The notes under the pieces: generated by a model | Databases searched by the model: none | Told to the model about the DNA's origin: nothing | Seen by the model: only the letters and a program-made list of their open reading frames with translations | Shown here: piece by piece, positions 42,652 through 53,853 of the stretch | Layout of the letters: every line of letters begins with the position of its first letter | Numbering within the stretch: the stretch's first letter is position 1 | Origin: Candidatus Sumerlaeota bacterium | GTDB lineage: Bacteria > Sumerlaeota > Sumerlaeia > SLMS01 > JAHLLQ01 | Direction: 5' to 3' | Assembly (NCBI GenBank): GCA_030156535.1 | Contig: JASGMJ010000011.1 | Span: 1-64,000, forward strand | Length of the DNA: 64,000 bases | Translations under genes and position numbers: made by a program

Positions 42652-45600
42652 ATGAACCATCGTCACCTGACCAGCCGAAGAAAAACCGAAGGCCTGTACG
42701 ATCCCCGATTCGAGCACGACGCCTGTGGTGTAGGCTTCGTCTGCGACATCAAGGGACGCGCCAGTCATCGCATCATCGAGCAAGGCATCGAGATCCTCGA
42801 AAAGCTCGATCACCGCGGTGCCTGTGGCTGCGACCCCAAGACGGGCGACGGTGCCGGCATCCTGCTTTCCATGCCCGACAAGTTTCTGCGCCGCGAGTTC
42901 CGCCGCATCAACGGCAGCGAACTTCCCCCCAGGGGCGAATACGCCGCCGCCGTGATCTTCTTCCCCAGGGACCCCAAGGCCCGCGCCCAGCACGAGATGA
43001 TGCTCGAAAAGCTTGTCGCCGACTACGACATGCAGCTCCTCGGCTGGCGTGATGTTCCTGTCTGCTCCGACGTGCTGGGTGAAGTTTCCTCCGCCGCCGA
43101 GCCCACCATTCGCCAAGCCTTCATCGGCATGAGGCCGAACTTCTACAACCCGCGTGACTTCGAGCGCCGCCTCTACCTCGTCCGTCAGCGCGTGGAAAAT
43201 CTCAGCGAGATCTACGAGCTTCCCGGCTGGGATCAGTTCTACATCTGCTGCTGCTCGACAAACCGCATGGTCTACAAGGGGATGCTGACCACGGCCCAGC
43301 TCGCGCAGTACTTTCCCGACCTTTCCGATCCCGATTTCGAGAGCCATCTTGCTCTCGTCCACTCGCGCTTCTCCACCAACACGTTCCCTGCCTGGCACCT
43401 CGCCCATCCCTACCGCTACCTTGCCCACAACGGCGAAATCAACGCCCTGCGCGGCAACCGCAACTGGATGCGCGCGCGCCGGGGCTCACTCAAGTCCCCC
43501 GTCTTCGGCGCTGAACTCGACAAGCTCTTCCCGCTTTTCTCCGAGAGCGTCAGCGACTCCGCCACGCTCGACAGCGCTCTTCAGTTCCTCGTGCTCAACG
43601 GGCGCTCGCTCCCGCACGCCGTGCTGATGCTCATCCCCGAAGCCTGGGACAAGCACCAGCTCATGGACCCCGAGCTCAAGGCCTTCTACGAATACCACGC
43701 CTGCCTGATGGAGCCGTGGGACGGGCCCGCCGCCATCGCCTTCACCAACGGCCAGATGATCGGCGCCGTGCTCGACCGTAACGGTCTGCGCCCGGCACGC
43801 TACATTGTCACCCACGACGACCTCGTCGTCATGGCCAGCGAGGTCGGTGTCCTCGACATCCCCAATCATCAGATCAAGCAGAAGTGGCGTCTCCAGCCCG
43901 GCAAGATCTTCCTCGTCGACACCGAACAGGGCCGCATCGTGGACGACGCCGAGATCAAGGAAGACATGATCAACAAGCGTCCCTGGTCGCGTTGGATCCG
44001 CAACAACATGATCCACATCGACGATCTGCCCGACGTTTGTTCCATCGCCCACAAGCACGACGACGAAGACCTCCTCGCGCTGCAGCACGCCTTTGGCTAC
44101 ACCTCCGAGGGCGTGCGCCTGATGTTGCAGCCCATGGTGGCCAACGCCATCGAGCCCATCGGCTCCATGGGGACGGATACGCCCCTCGCGTGTTTGTCGG
44201 ACAAGCCGCGCCCGCTGTTCGATTACTTCAAGCAGCTCTTCGCGCAGGTCACGAACCCTCCTCTCGACGCCATCCGCGAGGAACTCGTCACGTCGCTTGT
44301 CACCTACATCGGCCGGCAGGGAAACCTGTTCGACGAAACGCCCGAAGCGTCGCGCCTCATCAAGCTCGAAACACCGGTGCTGACGGGCGAGCAGCTCGAA
44401 AAGCTCCGCCAGACCAAGCGCAATGGCCTGCGCTCCGCCACCGTCGAGATGCTCTACGAAGTGGGACGCGGCGAGCAGGGTCTGCGCGATGCGTTGCGCC
44501 GCCTCTGCGACGAAGCCGCGGCGGCTGTTGCCGACGGCGTCAGCCTGATCGTCCTCTCCGACAGGGGCGTCACCGAGAAGCGCGCCGCGATTCCGTCGCT
44601 CCTCGCCACCGCCGCCGTGCATCACCACCTCATTCGCGAGGGCACGCGCACGCAGGCCTCCATGCTCATCGAGACCGGCGAGGCACGCGACGTTCACGCC
44701 TTCTGCCTGCTCATTGGGTTCGGTGCCGAAGCCGTCAGCCCCTATCTGGCGTTCGAGGTCATCGACAAGCTGGATCGCGACGGCTTCCTCCCCGAGGGAC
44801 TCGGGATTGAGAAGGCCCACAAGAACTTCATCAAGGCCATCAGCAAGGGAATGCTCAAGGTTGCGTCGAAGATGGGCATTTCGACGATCCAGAGCTACCG
44901 GGGTGCGCAAATCTTCGAGGCCATCGGCCTGAGCAAGACGCTCGTTGACGAGTTCTTCACGGGCACCGCCTCACGCCTCGACGGCATCGGGCTCGACGTC
45001 ATCGAGCGCGAAGCCGCACTGCGTCATCGCCGCGCCTTTCCGAAGACCATTGAGCGCCCCCGCGTGCTCGACAGCGGCGGGCATTTCGCCTGGCGTGCCG
45101 ATGGTGAATTCCACCAGTGGAATCCCCAGACTGTTGCGAAGCTCCAGCACTCCGTGCGCAACGAGAGCTACCAGCAGTACAAGCACTACGCCGAGCTGGT
45201 GAACGACGAGAACCGCAATCGCTGCACGTTGCGCGGTCTGCTCTCCTTCCGCAAGGGCGAGCCGATCCCGCTCGACGAGGTCGAGCCCGCCACCGAGATC
45301 GTCAAGCGCTTCGTCACGGGCGCCATGTCGCTCGGCTCCATCAGCACCGAAGCGCACGAGACGCTCGCCCGGGCCATGAACGCTCTCGGCGGCAAGAGCA
45401 ACACCGGCGAAGGTGGCGAGGATCCCGTTCGCTTCAAGGACGACCGCCGCAGTGCGATCAAGCAGGTCGCCTCCGGACGCTTCGGCGTTACGGCGGAGTA
45501 CCTGGCGAACTCCGATGAAATTCAGATCAAGATGGCCCAGGGCGCCAAGCCCGGAGAGGGCGGGCAACTGCCCGGCCACAAGGTCAGCGAGTACATTGCG

Positions 45601-47250
45601 AAGGTCCGCCATTCGACGCCGGGCGTCGGGCTGATTTCGCCTCCGCCGCACCACGACATTTATTCGATCGAGGATCTCGCCCAGCTCATCCACGACCTCA
45701 AGAATGCGAATCCGCGCGCGCGGATTTCCGTGAAGCTCGTCTCCGAAGTCGGCGTGGGCACCGTTGCCGCAGGTGTGGCCAAGGCCAAGGCCGACCACAT
45801 TCTCATCAGCGGCGACGGCGGCGGCACGGGTGCTTCGCCCCAGACGTCGATCAAGCACGCCGGTATTCCGTGGGAAATGGGGCTGGCCGAGACCCAGCAG
45901 GTTCTCGTGATGAACGGCCTGCGCGGGCGTGTTACCCTTCAGGCCGACGGTCAGCTCAAGACGGGCCGCGACGTTGCCATCGCCACCTTGCTCGGTGCCG
46001 AGGAGTTCGGCTTCTCCACGGCCCCGCTGATCGCCACGGGATGCATCCTGATGCGCGTGTGCCACAAGAACACCTGCCCCGTTGGCATTGCGACTCAGGA
46101 CCCCGAACTCCGCAAGAAGTTCAAGGGAACCCCCGATCACATCATCACGTATTTCATGTACGTGGCCGAGGAAGTCCGCGAGATCATGGCGGAGCTCGGC
46201 ATCCGTTCGATGAACGAAATGATCGGCCGGGTCGATCATCTGGAATACAACCCGCCCGCCACCCATTGGAAGGCGCGCAGCATCGATCTCTCCATGATCC
46301 TGCACAAGCCCGCCGTCCCCGCCGACACGCCGCTCTACTGCGTCGAGACCCAGGACCACGGACTCGACCGTGCGCTCGACAACACGCTGATCGGCATCGC
46401 CCAGCGTGCCCTGGAGCACGGCGAGCGCGTGCGCTCTGAACTCGCCATCGTGAACACCAACCGCACCGTCGGCGCGATGCTCTCAAATCAGATCGCCCGG
46501 CGCTACGGGCACGAGGGCCTGGCCAATGACACGATCCATATCAAGTTCCGCGGCAACGCCGGCCAGAGCTTCGGGGCCTTCCTTGCCCGTGGCGTCACCT
46601 TCGACCTGGTGGGCGATGCGAACGACTACCTTGGCAAGGGGCTCAGCGGCGGCCGCATCATCGTGCGTCCCCCCGAGGAATCCAGCTTCGTCGCCGAGGA
46701 AAACATCATCGCCGGCAACGTCATTGCCTATGGCGCGACGTGCGGCGAGATTTACCTCCGCGGCGTCGTGGGCGAGCGTTTCTGCGTCCGCAACTCCGGT
46801 GTGAACGCCGTCGTCGAAGGCGTCGGCGATCACGCCTGCGAATACATGACCGGTGGCCGCGTCGTCGTCATCGGTCAGACGGGCCGCAACTTCGCCGCCG
46901 GAATGAGCGGCGGCATCGCCTATGTCTTCGATCCGAAGAACGAGTTCCCCATTCGCTGCAACACCGAGATGGTGGACCTCGAAGCGATGACCGAGGAGGA
47001 CGAGGAACTCGTCCGCGGGATGCTCGAAAGCCACCGCACCTTCACCGGCAGCAGCGTCGCCACCCGCATCCTCGAAAACTGGGAGCAATCCCACGAACTC
47101 TTCGTCAAGGTCATGCCCCGCGACTTCAAGCGCGTTCTGCGCGAGCGCGAGGCACTGGAGCAGGGCGCCGAGTTCATCGAGAACGCGGGCGCCGCGGACG
47201 AGAAAGACAAGAAAACCGTCACCAAGGGCCCCGTCACCAAGACCAACTAA
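42652..47250 (+). CDS. gltB: glutamate synthase large subunit
   Basis: 1532 residues from ATG 42652: AAGG at 42642-42645 is correctly spaced for this ATG but would touch the one at 42646. After processing, the N-terminal nucleophile is the Cys in [10 protein letters not shown]. Then the glutaminase domain, central domain, FMN-binding barrel ([19 protein letters not shown]), the 3Fe-4S cysteines [15 protein letters not shown] and the C-terminal beta-helix GXGXG domain. It makes glutamate from glutamine and 2-oxoglutarate with GltD. Upstream AT-rich DNA (gttttatatttttatc, ~42472) may hold the promoter. Confidence 0.97.
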   Translation: MNHRHLTSRRKTEGLYDPRFEHDACGVGFVCDIKGRASHRIIEQGIEILEKLDHRGACGCDPKTGDGAGILLSMPDKFLRREFRRINGSELPPRGEYAAAVIFFPRDPKARAQHEMMLEKLVADYDMQLLGWRDVPVCSDVLGEVSSAAEPTIRQAFIGMRPNFYNPRDFERRLYLVRQRVENLSEIYELPGWDQFYICCCSTNRMVYKGMLTTAQLAQYFPDLSDPDFESHLALVHSRFSTNTFPAWHLAHPYRYLAHNGEINALRGNRNWMRARRGSLKSPVFGAELDKLFPLFSESVSDSATLDSALQFLVLNGRSLPHAVLMLIPEAWDKHQLMDPELKAFYEYHACLMEPWDGPAAIAFTNGQMIGAVLDRNGLRPARYIVTHDDLVVMASEVGVLDIPNHQIKQKWRLQPGKIFLVDTEQGRIVDDAEIKEDMINKRPWSRWIRNNMIHIDDLPDVCSIAHKHDDEDLLALQHAFGYTSEGVRLMLQPMVANAIEPIGSMGTDTPLACLSDKPRPLFDYFKQLFAQVTNPPLDAIREELVTSLVTYIGRQGNLFDETPEASRLIKLETPVLTGEQLEKLRQTKRNGLRSATVEMLYEVGRGEQGLRDALRRLCDEAAAAVADGVSLIVLSDRGVTEKRAAIPSLLATAAVHHHLIREGTRTQASMLIETGEARDVHAFCLLIGFGAEAVSPYLAFEVIDKLDRDGFLPEGLGIEKAHKNFIKAISKGMLKVASKMGISTIQSYRGAQIFEAIGLSKTLVDEFFTGTASRLDGIGLDVIEREAALRHRRAFPKTIERPRVLDSGGHFAWRADGEFHQWNPQTVAKLQHSVRNESYQQYKHYAELVNDENRNRCTLRGLLSFRKGEPIPLDEVEPATEIVKRFVTGAMSLGSISTEAHETLARAMNALGGKSNTGEGGEDPVRFKDDRRSAIKQVASGRFGVTAEYLANSDEIQIKMAQGAKPGEGGQLPGHKVSEYIAKVRHSTPGVGLISPPPHHDIYSIEDLAQLIHDLKNANPRARISVKLVSEVGVGTVAAGVAKAKADHILISGDGGGTGASPQTSIKHAGIPWEMGLAETQQVLVMNGLRGRVTLQADGQLKTGRDVAIATLLGAEEFGFSTAPLIATGCILMRVCHKNTCPVGIATQDPELRKKFKGTPDHIITYFMYVAEEVREIMAELGIRSMNEMIGRVDHLEYNPPATHWKARSIDLSMILHKPAVPADTPLYCVETQDHGLDRALDNTLIGIAQRALEHGERVRSELAIVNTNRTVGAMLSNQIARRYGHEGLANDTIHIKFRGNAGQSFGAFLARGVTFDLVGDANDYLGKGLSGGRIIVRPPEESSFVAEENIIAGNVIAYGATCGEIYLRGVVGERFCVRNSGVNAVVEGVGDHACEYMTGGRVVVIGQTGRNFAAGMSGGIAYVFDPKNEFPIRCNTEMVDLEAMTEEDEELVRGMLESHRTFTGSSVATRILENWEQSHELFVKVMPRDFKRVLREREALEQGAEFIENAGAADEKDKKTVTKGPVTKTN

Positions 47251-47301
47251 CGCGATCCACAACGCCACACCCGAGCGACACCGATCAGGAGTTCAGCAGC
47301 G

Positions 47302-48744
47302 ATGGGTAATCCCACCGGCTTCATGGAAATAGAGCGCGAAACACCCCCGTCCCGCCCCGTCGGCGAGCGCATCCGAGACTGGAACGAAGTCTACCTCGAG
47401 TTCCCCGAGGACAAGCGCCGCCAGCAGGCCTCGCGCTGCATGGACTGCGGCATTCCCTTCTGCAATTCGGGATGTCCGTTGGGCAATCTGATCCCCGACT
47501 GGAACGACCTCGTCTACCGCAACCACTGGCGCGAGGCCATCGAGTCGCTCCACAAGACGAACAACTTCCCCGAGTTCACGGGCAAGATCTGCCCCGCTCC
47601 CTGCGAGGCTGCCTGCGTGCTCGGAATCAACGAGCCCCCCGTGGCCATCAAGCTCTCGGAGATCAGCATCATCGAGCGTGCCTACGCCGAGGGCTGGATC
47701 CAGCCCCGCCCGCCCCGCAAGCGCACCGGCAAGAAAGTCGCCGTCGTTGGCTCCGGTCCGTCTGGTCTGGCGTGTGCCGACCAACTCAATCGTGCGGGAC
47801 ACACCGTCGTCGTCTTCGAGCGCGCCAAGCGCCCCGGTGGCCTTCTCACCTTCGGCATTCCCGACTTCAAACTGGAGAAGCACATCGTCGACCGGCGCCT
47901 GGACATCATGCGCAAGGAAGGCGTGGAGTTCCGCTGCTCCGTCAATGTCGGCAAGGATGTGACGCTGGAGCAGCTTCGCGACGAATTCGACGCGCTGGCG
48001 CTTTGCCTGGGCGCCACGGCTCCCCGCGATCTCTCGATTCCCGGCCGCGACCTTCAGGGCATCATGTTCGCCATGAATTACCTGGGGCCGCAGAACCACG
48101 TGAATTACGGCGATCTGCCCGCCGACGTTCCGTACATCAACGCCAAGGGCAAGCACGTCGTCGTGATTGGCGGCGGCGACACGGGCGCGGACTGCTACGG
48201 CACCGCGCTGCGCCAGCAGGCCGCCTCCGTCACTCAATTCGAGTTCCTCCCCAAGCCTCCGAAGGAACGCGCCTCCTACAACCCCTGGCCCGAGTGGCCC
48301 TTCATCTACCGCACCTCCAGCGCGCACGAAGAGGGCGGCACCCGCGACTGGGCGGTGAACACCAAGGAGTTCATCGGCGACGGCAAAGGCAACGTCAAGG
48401 CCCTGAAGGCGATTCGTCTGGAGTGGACCGACGGCCCGCCCGCCACGCGCAAGTTCCACGAAATCCCGGGCAGCGAGTTTGAACTCCCGGCCGATCTCGT
48501 CCTTCTGGCCATTGGCTATGGCGGACCGGAACGCACCGGCCCCATCGAGCAGCTTGGCCTCGAACTCGACAAACGCGGCAACATCAAGGCCGACGAGAAC
48601 TACGCCACATCGGTCGAAGGCGTCTTCGCCGCGGGCGATGCGCGCCGTGGCCAGTCGCTCGTCGTCTGGGCCATCTCCGAAGGCCGCAAGGCCGCCCGGG
48701 GAGTGGACACCTACCTGATGGGCACCAGCGACCTGCCGGGCTGA
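47302..48744 (+). CDS. gltD: glutamate synthase small subunit
   Basis: 480 residues. N-terminal 4Fe-4S cysteines ([18 protein letters not shown], then [11 protein letters not shown]), FAD motif [16 protein letters not shown] motif [11 protein letters not shown] and C-terminal FAD contact [14 protein letters not shown]. Feeds electrons from NADPH to GltB. 51 bp after gltB with AGGAG upstream, so one operon. Confidence 0.96.
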   Translation: MGNPTGFMEIERETPPSRPVGERIRDWNEVYLEFPEDKRRQQASRCMDCGIPFCNSGCPLGNLIPDWNDLVYRNHWREAIESLHKTNNFPEFTGKICPAPCEAACVLGINEPPVAIKLSEISIIERAYAEGWIQPRPPRKRTGKKVAVVGSGPSGLACADQLNRAGHTVVVFERAKRPGGLLTFGIPDFKLEKHIVDRRLDIMRKEGVEFRCSVNVGKDVTLEQLRDEFDALALCLGATAPRDLSIPGRDLQGIMFAMNYLGPQNHVNYGDLPADVPYINAKGKHVVVIGGGDTGADCYGTALRQQAASVTQFEFLPKPPKERASYNPWPEWPFIYRTSSAHEEGGTRDWAVNTKEFIGDGKGNVKALKAIRLEWTDGPPATRKFHEIPGSEFELPADLVLLAIGYGGPERTGPIEQLGLELDKRGNIKADENYATSVEGVFAAGDARRGQSLVVWAISEGRKAARGVDTYLMGTSDLPG

Positions 48745-49081
48745 TGAAACGGTGCCACGGTGGCCTGTCCGCCGTGAACGCCACCTCTGATTCGGACCCC
48801 TACCAGCCTCGTCCTCGCCGATGATTGGCCGAAGGTTCTCCTTTGCCGGGAACCTGTCGGCCCTTTATCTTCTCCAACCGCGAGGTGCAACGAGCGGGCG
48901 CGTTCGGCAAGCCGGACAGCGCCCATGATGCACAGTGTCGCGCAGATTCGGGTGGACGCGGCGGCACCTCGCCGACTGATTTATCGGTCTGGAGTTGGTA
49001 TAAAGGTTTGGCAGCCCGATGTTACACTGACGACGGAGGAAGGCGCCTTGTTCCCGGAAAGCCCCCGGGCGTCTGAAGTAG
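48745..49081. other. intergenic region before the lipid-cassette genes
   Basis: 337 bp with no convincing gene. Around 48990-49050 it is less GC-rich (tggtataaagg, gatgttacactg), a likely place for the promoter of the downstream cluster. No terminator hairpin for gltD recognised. Confidence 0.4.
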
Positions 49082-50725
49082 ATGGACTGGATCACGCAAC
49101 ATCTCGGAGCGCTTGCCGACTCCCCTCTTGCTCAAGGCGCCCTGGTCGCGGCCAGTACGTTGATCTTCGAGGATGCCGCCACATTGGCGAGCGGGCTGCT
49201 CGTTGCCAGCGGCGAGCTGGACTTCACGCTCGCGCTGGTCGGCCTTTGCGTGGGCATTGTCGTCAGCGACATGGGGCTGTACCTGATCGGACGCTTCATC
49301 GGATTGCGCTTGGTGGCGTGGGGCATCGTGCAGGAGGAACGTCTTCTCGGGCCTTCGGAGTGGCTGCGGCGCAACCTGCTCGGCACGGTGATCGTTTCGC
49401 GCTTCATCCCGGGCTCGCGCACGGCGACGTACATGGCGGCCGGTGCATTGAAGGCGCCCTTCTGGAAATTTGCGGCCTGCACGATCGTGGCGGTCGTACC
49501 GTGGGTGATCGGTGTTCTGTGGCTGACGGCGAAGCTGGGCGAGGCGGCAGGGCCGCTTCTCGGCAATGCCAAGTGGCCCGTGGCCGGAGGCGTCCTGCTG
49601 ATGATGGTTGCCGTGCAGTGGGGGATTGGACGGCGGCGCAAGGCGCGGTTGGCCAAAATCCCCGAGTCAGACCGCCCCAAGCCCGTAATCTCCTTCTTCG
49701 AGTTCTGGCCTCCGTGGCTCTTCTACGCGCCGGTGGCTGTGTACTGTGCCGGGTTGTCGCTCAGGCATTACGGGATTACGCTGCCGACGTGCGCCAATCC
49801 GTCGATTCACACGGGTGGATGGATCGGGGAATCCAAGACCCAGATCCTCTCGCTCATTCCCAGGACGTTCGAGCGCTTTCTTCTTCGCCATGTTCTCTTT
49901 CGCTTTCCGGAGCACGATGTTCCCGCTGCTGCGGAGGAAGCCCTTGCTGCCGCCGGACTTGCCTACCCGTTTGTCGCCAAGCCCGACGAGGGGCAGCGCG
50001 GCGCCGGCGTGCGCGTGATTCGCGATGCCGCCGCACTGCACACCTACCTCGAAGACTTTCCGCCCGAGGCACCTGTCGTCTTTCAGGAGCTTGCGGATTT
50101 CGAGCACGAGGCTGGCGTCTTTTACGTCCGCCATCCCGGCGAGGAGCATGGCCGGATTCTCTCCATCACGAGCAAAGTCTTCCCCCACGTCACCGGTGAT
50201 GGAATTCGGACATTGAAGGAACTCGTCGAGGCCGACCCACGTGCGCGTTTCCTCAAGGAAAAATATCTGTCCCGTAACAGTCTCCACCTTGACCGCGTAC
50301 TCGGCGAAGGGGAACGCTTTCGCTTGGTGTTCTCGGGCAATCACTGTCAGGGCGCCATCTTCCGGGACGGGATTGGCCTCGCCACGCCAGCCCTGACCGA
50401 AACCATCGACGAGATTGCACGCGCGATGCCCGGATTCTTCTTTGGCCGTTTCGATCTACGTTATGCGGACGAGGCTGCCTTCCGCCGGGGCGAGGAATTC
50501 AAGATCGTCGAAGTCAACGGTGCCAGTTCCGAGTGCACCCACATCTGGGACGCGAATATGCGCCTGCGCGACGCCTACCGCGTTCTGTTCCAGCAGTTCC
50601 GCCTGCTCTACGAAATCGGCGCCGAGAACCGGCGCCGCGGTGCCCGCCCAACCGGGCTGGCCGACATTGTCCGCGAAACGAGAACCTACTTCCGCACGGC
50701 ACGCAACTACCCCTTCTCCTCCTGA
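49082..50725 (+). CDS. DedA (VTT) membrane domain fused to an ATP-grasp ligase domain
   Basis: 547 residues. Residues ~1-195 are a DedA/SNARE-associated (VTT) domain with four to five helices and the family's re-entrant signature VSRFIPGSRTATYMAAG (105-121). A further helix spans ~212-227. Residues ~235-505 look like an ATP-grasp fold: NPSIHTGGWIGESK (239-252), FVAKPDEGQRGAGV (297-310, Lys 300 for ATP) and GRFDLRYAD / FKIVEVNGASSE (455-482, with Asp 458, Glu 477 and Asn 479 as likely Mg ligands). DedA proteins move phospholipids or undecaprenyl phosphate across membranes; ATP-grasp enzymes join a carboxylate to an amine. I know of no described protein with this pairing. It leads the olsB-olsA-GT4 genes, 32 bp before olsB. 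Confidence 0.8.
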   Translation: MDWITQHLGALADSPLAQGALVAASTLIFEDAATLASGLLVASGELDFTLALVGLCVGIVVSDMGLYLIGRFIGLRLVAWGIVQEERLLGPSEWLRRNLLGTVIVSRFIPGSRTATYMAAGALKAPFWKFAACTIVAVVPWVIGVLWLTAKLGEAAGPLLGNAKWPVAGGVLLMMVAVQWGIGRRRKARLAKIPESDRPKPVISFFEFWPPWLFYAPVAVYCAGLSLRHYGITLPTCANPSIHTGGWIGESKTQILSLIPRTFERFLLRHVLFRFPEHDVPAAAEEALAAAGLAYPFVAKPDEGQRGAGVRVIRDAAALHTYLEDFPPEAPVVFQELADFEHEAGVFYVRHPGEEHGRILSITSKVFPHVTGDGIRTLKELVEADPRARFLKEKYLSRNSLHLDRVLGEGERFRLVFSGNHCQGAIFRDGIGLATPALTETIDEIARAMPGFFFGRFDLRYADEAAFRRGEEFKIVEVNGASSECTHIWDANMRLRDAYRVLFQQFRLLYEIGAENRRRGARPTGLADIVRETRTYFRTARNYPFSS

Positions 50726-50757
50726 CCCCTTGCCCGCTGCCCCGCCGAGGTATGCCC

Positions 50758-51642
50758 ATGAATCTTCTTTCCGCCAACACCGCCGCGCGGCCTCTCATCA
50801 TCCGCGATCTCCCCGATCTTTCGGTTCTCGCCTCGCTGTGCGACCACACCGATCTTTGGGCCCTCCCCACCGAACAGAACTCCGCCTACATCGTCGGCTT
50901 TGCCGCTTCCCGGCGATGCGTCGAGTTCGCCCTGCGTTTGCGCTACGAGGTCTTCAACCTGGAGCTGCACGAGGGCCTTTCCTTCTCCCACATCACGGGG
51001 CTCGACAAGGATGAGTTCGACGATCAGATGACGCATCTCGTCGTGCTGGAACGCCGCACCCATCGCATCATCGGGACGTATCGTTTGCAGACCGGGTGGC
51101 AGGCGCTCTCCAGTGGGGGCTTCTATTCCGCCCGCGAGTACGATCTTTCCGGCCTCCAGCCCCTCCTGAACCAGATCGTCGAGTGCGGCCGTGCCTGCAT
51201 CGACCAGAATCACCGCTCCATCACCGTTCTCTCTCTTCTCTGGAAGGGACTCGCGGCGTTCATGCGCTACCACGAGCACCGCTGGCTGTTCGGATGCTGC
51301 TCGCTGACCAGCCAGAATGCCGACGACGGATGGCGGGCCATGAAGACCATCCGCTCCCAGGGCTACATTCATCCCACGCTTTATCTCCCGGCCTGCCCCG
51401 GTTTTTCCTGCGGCCCCGTCTCGCGCGAAAACGATCCCGCTCTTGGGCCGGCCATCAAGCTGCCCAAGCTCTTCGCCGCCTACATGCGTCTCGGCGCCCA
51501 AGTCATTTCCGAGCCCGCGCTCGACCGCGATTTCGGCACGGTGGACTTTCTGATTCTCTACGATGTCAAGAAGGCGAACCTGAAGAACGTCCTGACCGGC
51601 TTCCTCCCCCAACGGCTCGGCGAATTGGGACTCGACAAATGA
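50758..51642 (+). CDS. OlsB-like GNAT N-acyltransferase (hemolysin family)
   Basis: 294 residues from ATG 50758 (GAGG seven bases upstream). Matches the OlsB/Acetyltransf_5 pattern: ALRLRYEVFNLELHEG, DKDEFDDQMTHLVVLER, IIGTYRLQTG, FYSAREYDLSGL and ECGRACIDQNHRS. In ornithine-lipid synthesis OlsB links a 3-hydroxy fatty acid to the amino group of ornithine. The amino acid here cannot be read. The N-terminal ~45 residues are an extra segment. It overlaps the next gene by four bases (ATGA). Confidence 0.85.
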   Translation: MNLLSANTAARPLIIRDLPDLSVLASLCDHTDLWALPTEQNSAYIVGFAASRRCVEFALRLRYEVFNLELHEGLSFSHITGLDKDEFDDQMTHLVVLERRTHRIIGTYRLQTGWQALSSGGFYSAREYDLSGLQPLLNQIVECGRACIDQNHRSITVLSLLWKGLAAFMRYHEHRWLFGCCSLTSQNADDGWRAMKTIRSQGYIHPTLYLPACPGFSCGPVSRENDPALGPAIKLPKLFAAYMRLGAQVISEPALDRDFGTVDFLILYDVKKANLKNVLTGFLPQRLGELGLDK

Positions 51643-52436
51643 CCCAGCGGGGCCGTGCCCGTTCCAATCCCTTGTGTGCCATTGTCCGGCTCCTTCTTTT
51701 TCTCGCCGTTTGCTTCACTTTTTTCGGGGGCTTTGTCATCGCCCGGCTCGTTTGTCCGCACGATGCCGCCGGGTTGGAGGCCATGCGTGCGCGCTTCATC
51801 CATCGGTGGGGGAAACTGGGCCTGCGCCTCTGGGGAATTCGGATCACGATCGACGGCGAGCCCCCTGCCGCGGGCGCGCTGCTGGCGCCAAATCATTCCG
51901 GCTACGCCGACATTCTCGCCGTGGCTGCCGCCACGCCCTGCTTCTTCGTCACCAAGCCGGAGGTCATCGGCGCTCCCGTGGCGGGCACCATTCTGCGTTT
52001 TTTTGGCATTCCCGCCGTCCGCCGCTCGATTTCCCAGGAGATCACGGGGACGGCTGACCGGCTGGTCGAGCTGTTCCGCCTGGGCCAGAGCGTCTGCGTC
52101 TTTCTGGAAGGTACGTCCACCGGGGGCGACCGCCTGCTGCCCTTCCGCCCCGCCATGTGCCAGGCCGCCGTTGATGCTCGGGCTCCCATCCAGCCCGTGG
52201 CGATGACGTGGTCGTCCACCAACCCGGGAGTCGATGTGGGCGAGGACATCGCCTACTGGCGCGACGAACACACGATGGGCCCGCACATCATCCGCTTCCT
52301 GGGCCTGCAGGGTACCCGCGTGCATCTGCGGTTCGGCGTGCCCTTCACCGATTACGCGGACCGCAAGGACGCCGCGCGCCGCGCGCGCGAGGCCGTTCTC
52401 GCGCTGCTGGGCCGCGAAGAACCCCTCGCGCCTTGA
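51639..52436 (+). CDS. PlsC/OlsA-like O-acyltransferase
   Basis: 265 residues. One N-terminal membrane helix (LLFLAVCFTFFGGFVIARL), the catalytic NHSGYAD (His 86, Asp 91; H-x4-D) and the substrate motif FLEGTSTGGDRLLPF (155-169). Could be a lysophosphatidate acyltransferase, but overlap with the OlsB-like gene argues for OlsA, which adds the second fatty acid to the acyl-amino acid. Confidence 0.87.
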   Translation: MTQRGRARSNPLCAIVRLLLFLAVCFTFFGGFVIARLVCPHDAAGLEAMRARFIHRWGKLGLRLWGIRITIDGEPPAAGALLAPNHSGYADILAVAAATPCFFVTKPEVIGAPVAGTILRFFGIPAVRRSISQEITGTADRLVELFRLGQSVCVFLEGTSTGGDRLLPFRPAMCQAAVDARAPIQPVAMTWSSTNPGVDVGEDIAYWRDEHTMGPHIIRFLGLQGTRVHLRFGVPFTDYADRKDAARRAREAVLALLGREEPLAP

Positions 52437-52468
52437 CCCCCGCTCCCCTCCGCTGAATCAAGGCGCCC

Positions 52469-53725
52469 ATGGCTCGCATTCGCAAACAACTCCGTCCCGA
52501 TCGCCTCGCCGGCCTCCGCGTGCTCGTGTTGAACCACAACCTGCGCGAACACGGCACGTACTTCCGCGCGTGGAAAACCGCGACGATCCTTGCGCGGCGT
52601 GGCGCGCGAGTCACCTTTGCCACCACCTCGCCCGAGCGCTGGTACCGTTCCTCCGTCCGCACCGTCGAGGGTATCACGGTGCACGAAATGCCCAACTGGT
52701 CGCCGCTCCACCACCCCGACGAGGGCTGGGGGCCGCTCAGCCTGGCGGCGCGCCTCAGGCTTGCCGCAGGCACGCGGTGGGACCTCGTCTACTGCTTCTC
52801 CCATCGGCCCGTTGACCAGCTTCCGGCGCGGCTGGCCCGGCGCCTTCACGGTGCTCTCTGGCTTTGCGACTGGTGCGATCTGTACGGCGAAGAGGGAATC
52901 AACGCCATGATTCGCCAGCGCCGCGGCCAGCCCATCACCTGGCAGGACTTCCTGCGCGACGCCGCCGACCGGTTGGACGATCGCCTGGAACGTGCCGCCG
53001 CCCGCTCCTGCGACTTGCTCACTGTTATCAGCACCGATCTTGCCGCCCGCGCCGCCCGTCTCGGCCGCAACCCGCGCGCCACGCACATGATGGTCAGCGG
53101 AGCCGATCTCGACGCCATCCAGCCACTGGACCGCGCGGCCTGCCGCCAGGAGCTTGGCCTGCCCTCCGGCCGCCTCTATCTTGGCTACATCGCCAACTAC
53201 CATCCCGACGAGCGCCTCCTGCTCGACGCCCTGGTCCGCGTCTTTCGCGAGAGGCCCGACATTGATCTCGTCGTTGCCGGTCCGGGGTTCTATGGCGGCG
53301 AGGAAGCCTTGCAGTCACGCGGCATCGCCGACCGCATCCACTCTTTTGGCCGGGTGCCGTTCGCGCACATTGCGACGCATCTCGGCGCGGCCGATATTCT
53401 TCTGGTGCCGATGACGGACTCGCCGTTCAATCGCAGCCGCTGGCCCAACAAGATCGGCGACTACCTTGCGGCCGGGCGCCCCCTCGTTGCGTGCCGGGTG
53501 GGCGACGTTGGCCCCTTCCTCGACAAGTATCCGGTGGGGGAGGGCTCAGCGCCTGAATCCGAAGACTTTGCGTGCGCGATCCTCAAGCTGGCCGCGAGGG
53601 AAAGCGAGCTCGCGGAACTTGGCCGGCAGGCCCGCTCCGTGGCCGAAGCGGCCTTCGACTGGGACGGAATCGTGGACCGGCTTCTTGCCCGGGCCGCCCG
53701 GCAACGCCGTCGCAATTCCCGCTGA
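52469..53725 (+). CDS. GT4-family glycosyltransferase
   Basis: 418 residues, GT-B fold. N-terminal acceptor domain with LNHNLREHGTYFRAWKTATIL and WLCDWCDLYGEEG; C-terminal donor domain with LGYIANYHPDERLLLDAL, IDLVVAGPGFYGGEEAL, FGRVPFAHIATHLGAADILLVPM split by short loops, and RWPNKIGDYLAAGRPLVAC, in which the E-x7-E motif seems reduced. Acts on an unknown sugar and acceptor. It starts 32 bp after the O-acyltransferase; it could glycosylate the lipid made by this cluster, or act separately. Confidence 0.88.
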   Translation: MARIRKQLRPDRLAGLRVLVLNHNLREHGTYFRAWKTATILARRGARVTFATTSPERWYRSSVRTVEGITVHEMPNWSPLHHPDEGWGPLSLAARLRLAAGTRWDLVYCFSHRPVDQLPARLARRLHGALWLCDWCDLYGEEGINAMIRQRRGQPITWQDFLRDAADRLDDRLERAAARSCDLLTVISTDLAARAARLGRNPRATHMMVSGADLDAIQPLDRAACRQELGLPSGRLYLGYIANYHPDERLLLDALVRVFRERPDIDLVVAGPGFYGGEEALQSRGIADRIHSFGRVPFAHIATHLGAADILLVPMTDSPFNRSRWPNKIGDYLAAGRPLVACRVGDVGPFLDKYPVGEGSAPESEDFACAILKLAARESELAELGRQARSVAEAAFDWDGIVDRLLARAARQRRRNSR

Positions 53726-53806
53726 TTTCGGGAATTCCGTCTTGACATCGCCGGACGCTGGAGAGCCTCTTCCTCTCCCTTCCCGAGGCCCTTCTTTTCG
53801 GGAATG

Positions 53807-53848
53807 TCCCTGTCTCTCCATTTGGGAGAGACCGCAGCCCACAGGGAG
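53807..53848 (+). promoter_or_regulatory. S6:S18-type ribosomal protein leader
   Basis: tccctgt (53807-53813) pairs perfectly with acaggga (53841-53847); stacked on it is a hairpin ctctcc / ggagag (53814-53819 / 53825-53830). The 3' side between stems is a 10-base bulge, accgcagccc, with the CCG that marks the known S6:S18 leader motif (it mimics the S6:S18 site in 16S rRNA). The 3' arm contains the AGGGAG ribosome binding site of rpsF. Binding of surplus S6:S18 should lock the stem and stop translation. Confidence 0.75.
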
Positions 53849-53853
53849 ACACA

